Of a stretch of DNA of 64,000 nt, positions 61,102 to 64,000 are shown one piece after another. Made by a program: the position numbers and the translations under genes. The stretch covers positions 77,713,159-77,777,158 of the forward strand of contig CANTUZ010000004.1 in the NCBI GenBank assembly GCA_947846985.1, written 5' to 3'. This DNA is from Fratercula arctica. Lineage: Eukaryota; Chordata; Aves; Charadriiformes; Alcidae. The number at the start of each line of letters is the position of its first letter. Position 1 is the stretch's first letter. The notes beneath the pieces are model-generated. The model saw only the letters and a program-made list of their open reading frames with translations, searched no databases and had not been told where the DNA came from.

Positions 61102-61312
61102 GTTTTTACACTGAAAGGGTGATTAAGCATTGGAACAGGCTGTCCAGGGAAGTGGTTGAGGCACCATCCCTGGAGGTATTTAAAAGATGGGCAGACATAG
61201 TGCTTAGAGATATGGTTTAGTGATGGGTTTTGTCAGCGTTAGGGTGATGGTTGACTCAATGATCTGAAAGGTCCCTTCCAACCCAGGTGATTCTATGATT
61301 CTATGATTCTGT
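61102..61312 (+). mobile_element. CR1 LINE, 3'-end fragment (different subfamily)
   Basis: Covers the last residues of ORF2 ('gattaagcattggaacaggctgtccagg', 'ggcaccatccctggagg') and the 3' UTR, ending in three 'attctatg' tail units. The middle part ('gatggttgactcaatgatctg') differs from all the other CR1 copies here, so it is a separate subfamily. Confidence 0.92.
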
Positions 61313-64000
61313 GAATGTAGAGGTCCTAGAAGTAGCGCTCTTCTGTACCAAGCGTTTCATAGACACTCCTGGGGAAGCACAGAAACACACCGTTTCCACT
61401 TTTCTGGTTACTGTTCTTACTTTGCCTGTCCCAGCTGGCAGATCTCAGAAGGGCCCATAAATATTATTTTATATAAGTATAACTTTACGTATATCCTCCC
61501 TTCCCCCACAGGACACTAAAGTCTATACAAAGAGAAAGAGATAGCGAGACTCCAAGATTAACAAAAATTATCAAAAATCTGCAAAGGATATGCAGCAGAA
61601 GCAGATAAGATTTTCTAAAACCTCGTTCTTAAGCTGAAGGCCACGCAGTTATATATCTCACCTACAAAAAACGGCTTGAATATCAGAGATTGCCACACCA
61701 CCACTAGTTCTGCAGTCTGAGGAGAAGAACTGCAGGTATGCTACAAATAGAGTGGGAGTCCTCTAAAGCCCCAAATCCCAGCCTTGATCAGGTTCTCCAG
61801 TCATAAACAGGGACAGAAAGTCCTGCTGACTGTACTCCTGAATAATTCTCATTAAAGCCAATGTATGAGGAACAGGAGAATGTGGTCCAAAATAGGCATC
61901 AGGACCATAACGATTTAATAACAAAATATATTGATAGGCCAGTCACTAGGATGTGGCAAGGTATATGAACCCCAAGTATAGAATGAGAAAATGGGTCTAT
62001 GATAAGCACAATATAAATGGTGGTAAAGAAGACTTGCTTTGGTTGGGGCGGGGGGAGGGTGTTGAGCCCCTTTTATTTGCAGAGAAACAAAATCTTCGGG
62101 GAGATATTGAACAGGCAATAAAGTATTTTTTTGAAACTCTCTGGATAAAGAACTATCAGAGTATTTGAAAGTGAGTGTAAGAAACAGAAACCTTAAAATT
62201 ATCTCCATCTTTATTTAGCTGTTCCTTCTGCAACTTTGCTTTTACTAGGTGTGATACTCCCCTCTACATTTAAACTGAATTACTCCTATAGTATATATAG
62301 GCAAAAAGTGTTTGGAACATATAATAAAACACACACTGAAAAAAGAAGATAAAGTAAATAGTTTGTCTAATGTACATGTGTGCTTTATATATGGTTATAT
62401 TACTTATTCTTATATACCTGTTGTCTTGCAGGGGAAGGAAAAGAAAAGCAAAACCATCCTCTACTTGTGACTGCAAATACTGACTTGTGTTATTGGAAAC
62501 TAGAGGGGAAAAGAATTTCCAGTCTTCTAGTTTCCTGTCACTGATGTGAGGAAGATAACTTGGTAAATGCGTTACCGTATTCCCAATAAAACCTACCGTT
62601 TATAAAAAAATCAAATCCACTGCTGCAGCGGCAGATTAAAGAGACGACCTTAAAAGAAGAAAAAAAGAAATCTACTTCCAAACAGTCTTCCTCTTCGTAA
62701 ATACGATAAACTCTTGGCTACTTGCTCACACTTCCTGACAGAAATAGGATAATGCCACTCTTCAAATAAGTTCTTACTTGTTTGTTACACCTTTTGATGG
62801 GTCTATCTCCTGCCATCCAATAATGGATAACTTCTCTGGCGAAATCAGTCGTGTCAAGCCTGTAAATGAGAGCGTGATTGTGGGGAGTCTGAGCAACGCC
62901 ACCAGGAGAGCCATGGTGTTAACGGGAGCTTTGGGAACTTCACAAAATTGTCTCTCTAAGCCACAGTTGGAATGGACGGGACTGACTTTTATTTTCCTTT
63001 TGATGTCTAAGAAATGTTTTTAGTTTACAGATGTTCTATTGCACTGGGAGTTTCCTATAGGTGAAAAAAAAATTCAATTACCTATTATACATACAGTGCA
63101 GCTGTGTCCCTACATAATTAGTATTTCAACTGACTTGATAATCTTGGAATAGTACCCATTTGTATCTAACAGCACACCAGGAAAAGAAAACAAACCTTTG
63201 CAAAAAACCCCTATTCTAAAACAGCTGAGAAGATGAAAAATAAGGTAAGTATTCAGGATTACAGAATTTCTACATTATGTAGAAAGTATGCTATATACTC
63301 TTTCAAAGATCCCACTGAATCCAACTGGGCTCTGTCTGCAACCAAAATTCTGCAAAGAATTTTCCGCAAAGAGTTTGGGCTGCAGAATCTCCAATTCTGC
63401 AAAGAGAATCTCTGCGAGCAGAGTTCTCCTCTTATCTACGCTTGTTCTTTGCTGCACATAAAGTCAATTTGCTTTAACCCATCAATTTAATTACGCATCA
63501 GTGAACTTGGTACCAAAACCTGGCTTCTAGGTGTTCTGCGAAATGAGTGGAAGGGTAGCATAAACTGGAATTCCTTACATGCTTTTACAGAGAAGAAAGA
63601 AAAAATACCACAGGGACTATTTTTTTAGTCAGTTTACAGCCCGAGGAAAAAGGGATGGACCGAGTTTTTTGCAGGAACCTCTGTCACTTGTGGGGACAAT
63701 GTCCCAGCAATCAGCAAGGGTGACGAACTGCCACTGAGTGAGGAACCTGGGAACCGGAAAGAGCTGCCTTTGCAAATCTCGTTTGCTGTATTTCTGACGG
63801 GTTTATCACCGGGCAGTTGGTAATGTGTAACTCTCTCGGTTATTTATCATCTGCCCATTAACGGAAGACTTTGTCCCTGAAAGACTGGAATCTGCTCAGG
63901 GCTCTCATCTCGGAGCGAGGGCAGAGTCACGGCTGAGCGCCAGGTTGCAAACCTGGGGGAGTGGGAAGTGTATTAGAGTGGTGCTTACACCTTTGAAGGC
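61313..64000. other. Unique DNA to the window end, no gene seen
   Basis: AT-rich sequence with a G-run at 62044-62061 and a somewhat less AT-rich end after 63640. Frames such as 62778-63023 and 63233-63490 are short and unrecognised. Confidence 0.55.

Noticed and set aside
1..64000. CRISPR array, tRNA or rRNA genes, bacterial-type operons
   Set aside because: No regularly spaced repeats, cloverleaf-like sequence, rRNA motifs or operon layout were seen; the window is animal nuclear DNA.

Overview
The window reads as gene-poor nuclear DNA from a bird. The main evidence is repeated CR1 retrotransposon 3' ends: the conserved 'ttggaaggg' box followed by the short 'attctatgatt' tandem tail, in several truncated copies on both strands. 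There are also LTR fragments of the kinds found in avian genomes. The rest is AT-rich and full of homopolymer runs and short AT-repeats, with no dense coding. No host gene can be confirmed. Almost all open frames are short, unconserved-looking by eye, and explained by chance or by repeats. The window is therefore intergenic desert or the inside of a very large intron.

Layout: 1-3790 is AT-rich unique DNA with a G-rich quadruplex-type run near 1183 and a weak 52-bp exon-like segment on the minus strand at 2363-2414. A solo ERVL-like LTR lies at about 3794-4390. An AT-rich nest of inverted repeats occupies 7200-7445, followed by a GC-rich frameshifted CR1 at 7528-8395. Two very old CR1 pieces sit at 13.6-14.0 and 14.5-14.9 kb. 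The best CR1 is at 19828-20720 (minus), whose reverse-transcriptase C-terminal frame is still open. A composite block at 25.2-26.1 kb is matched in inverted orientation at 53.4-53.9 kb. Short CR1 pieces follow at 27.5, 51.7, 53.1 and 61.1 kb. A CpG-rich LTR on the minus strand covers about 31.5-32.5 kb and an eroded plus-strand LTR about 41.8-42.3 kb.

The single most gene-like host signal is a 133-bp segment at 52019-52151 (plus) with a good splice acceptor, a strong-context ATG, an open frame and a good donor. I do not recognise its product. There is also a GC-rich patch at 54.06-54.44 kb and a few homeodomain-site-rich stretches that could be conserved regulatory elements.

I found no sign of a new multigene system, tRNA, rRNA or CRISPR. 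The most informative structures are the inverted duplication, the 50-nt perfect alternating purine-pyrimidine run beside a CR1, and the candidate exon. All family assignments are made by eye from known consensus features. No database search was run.
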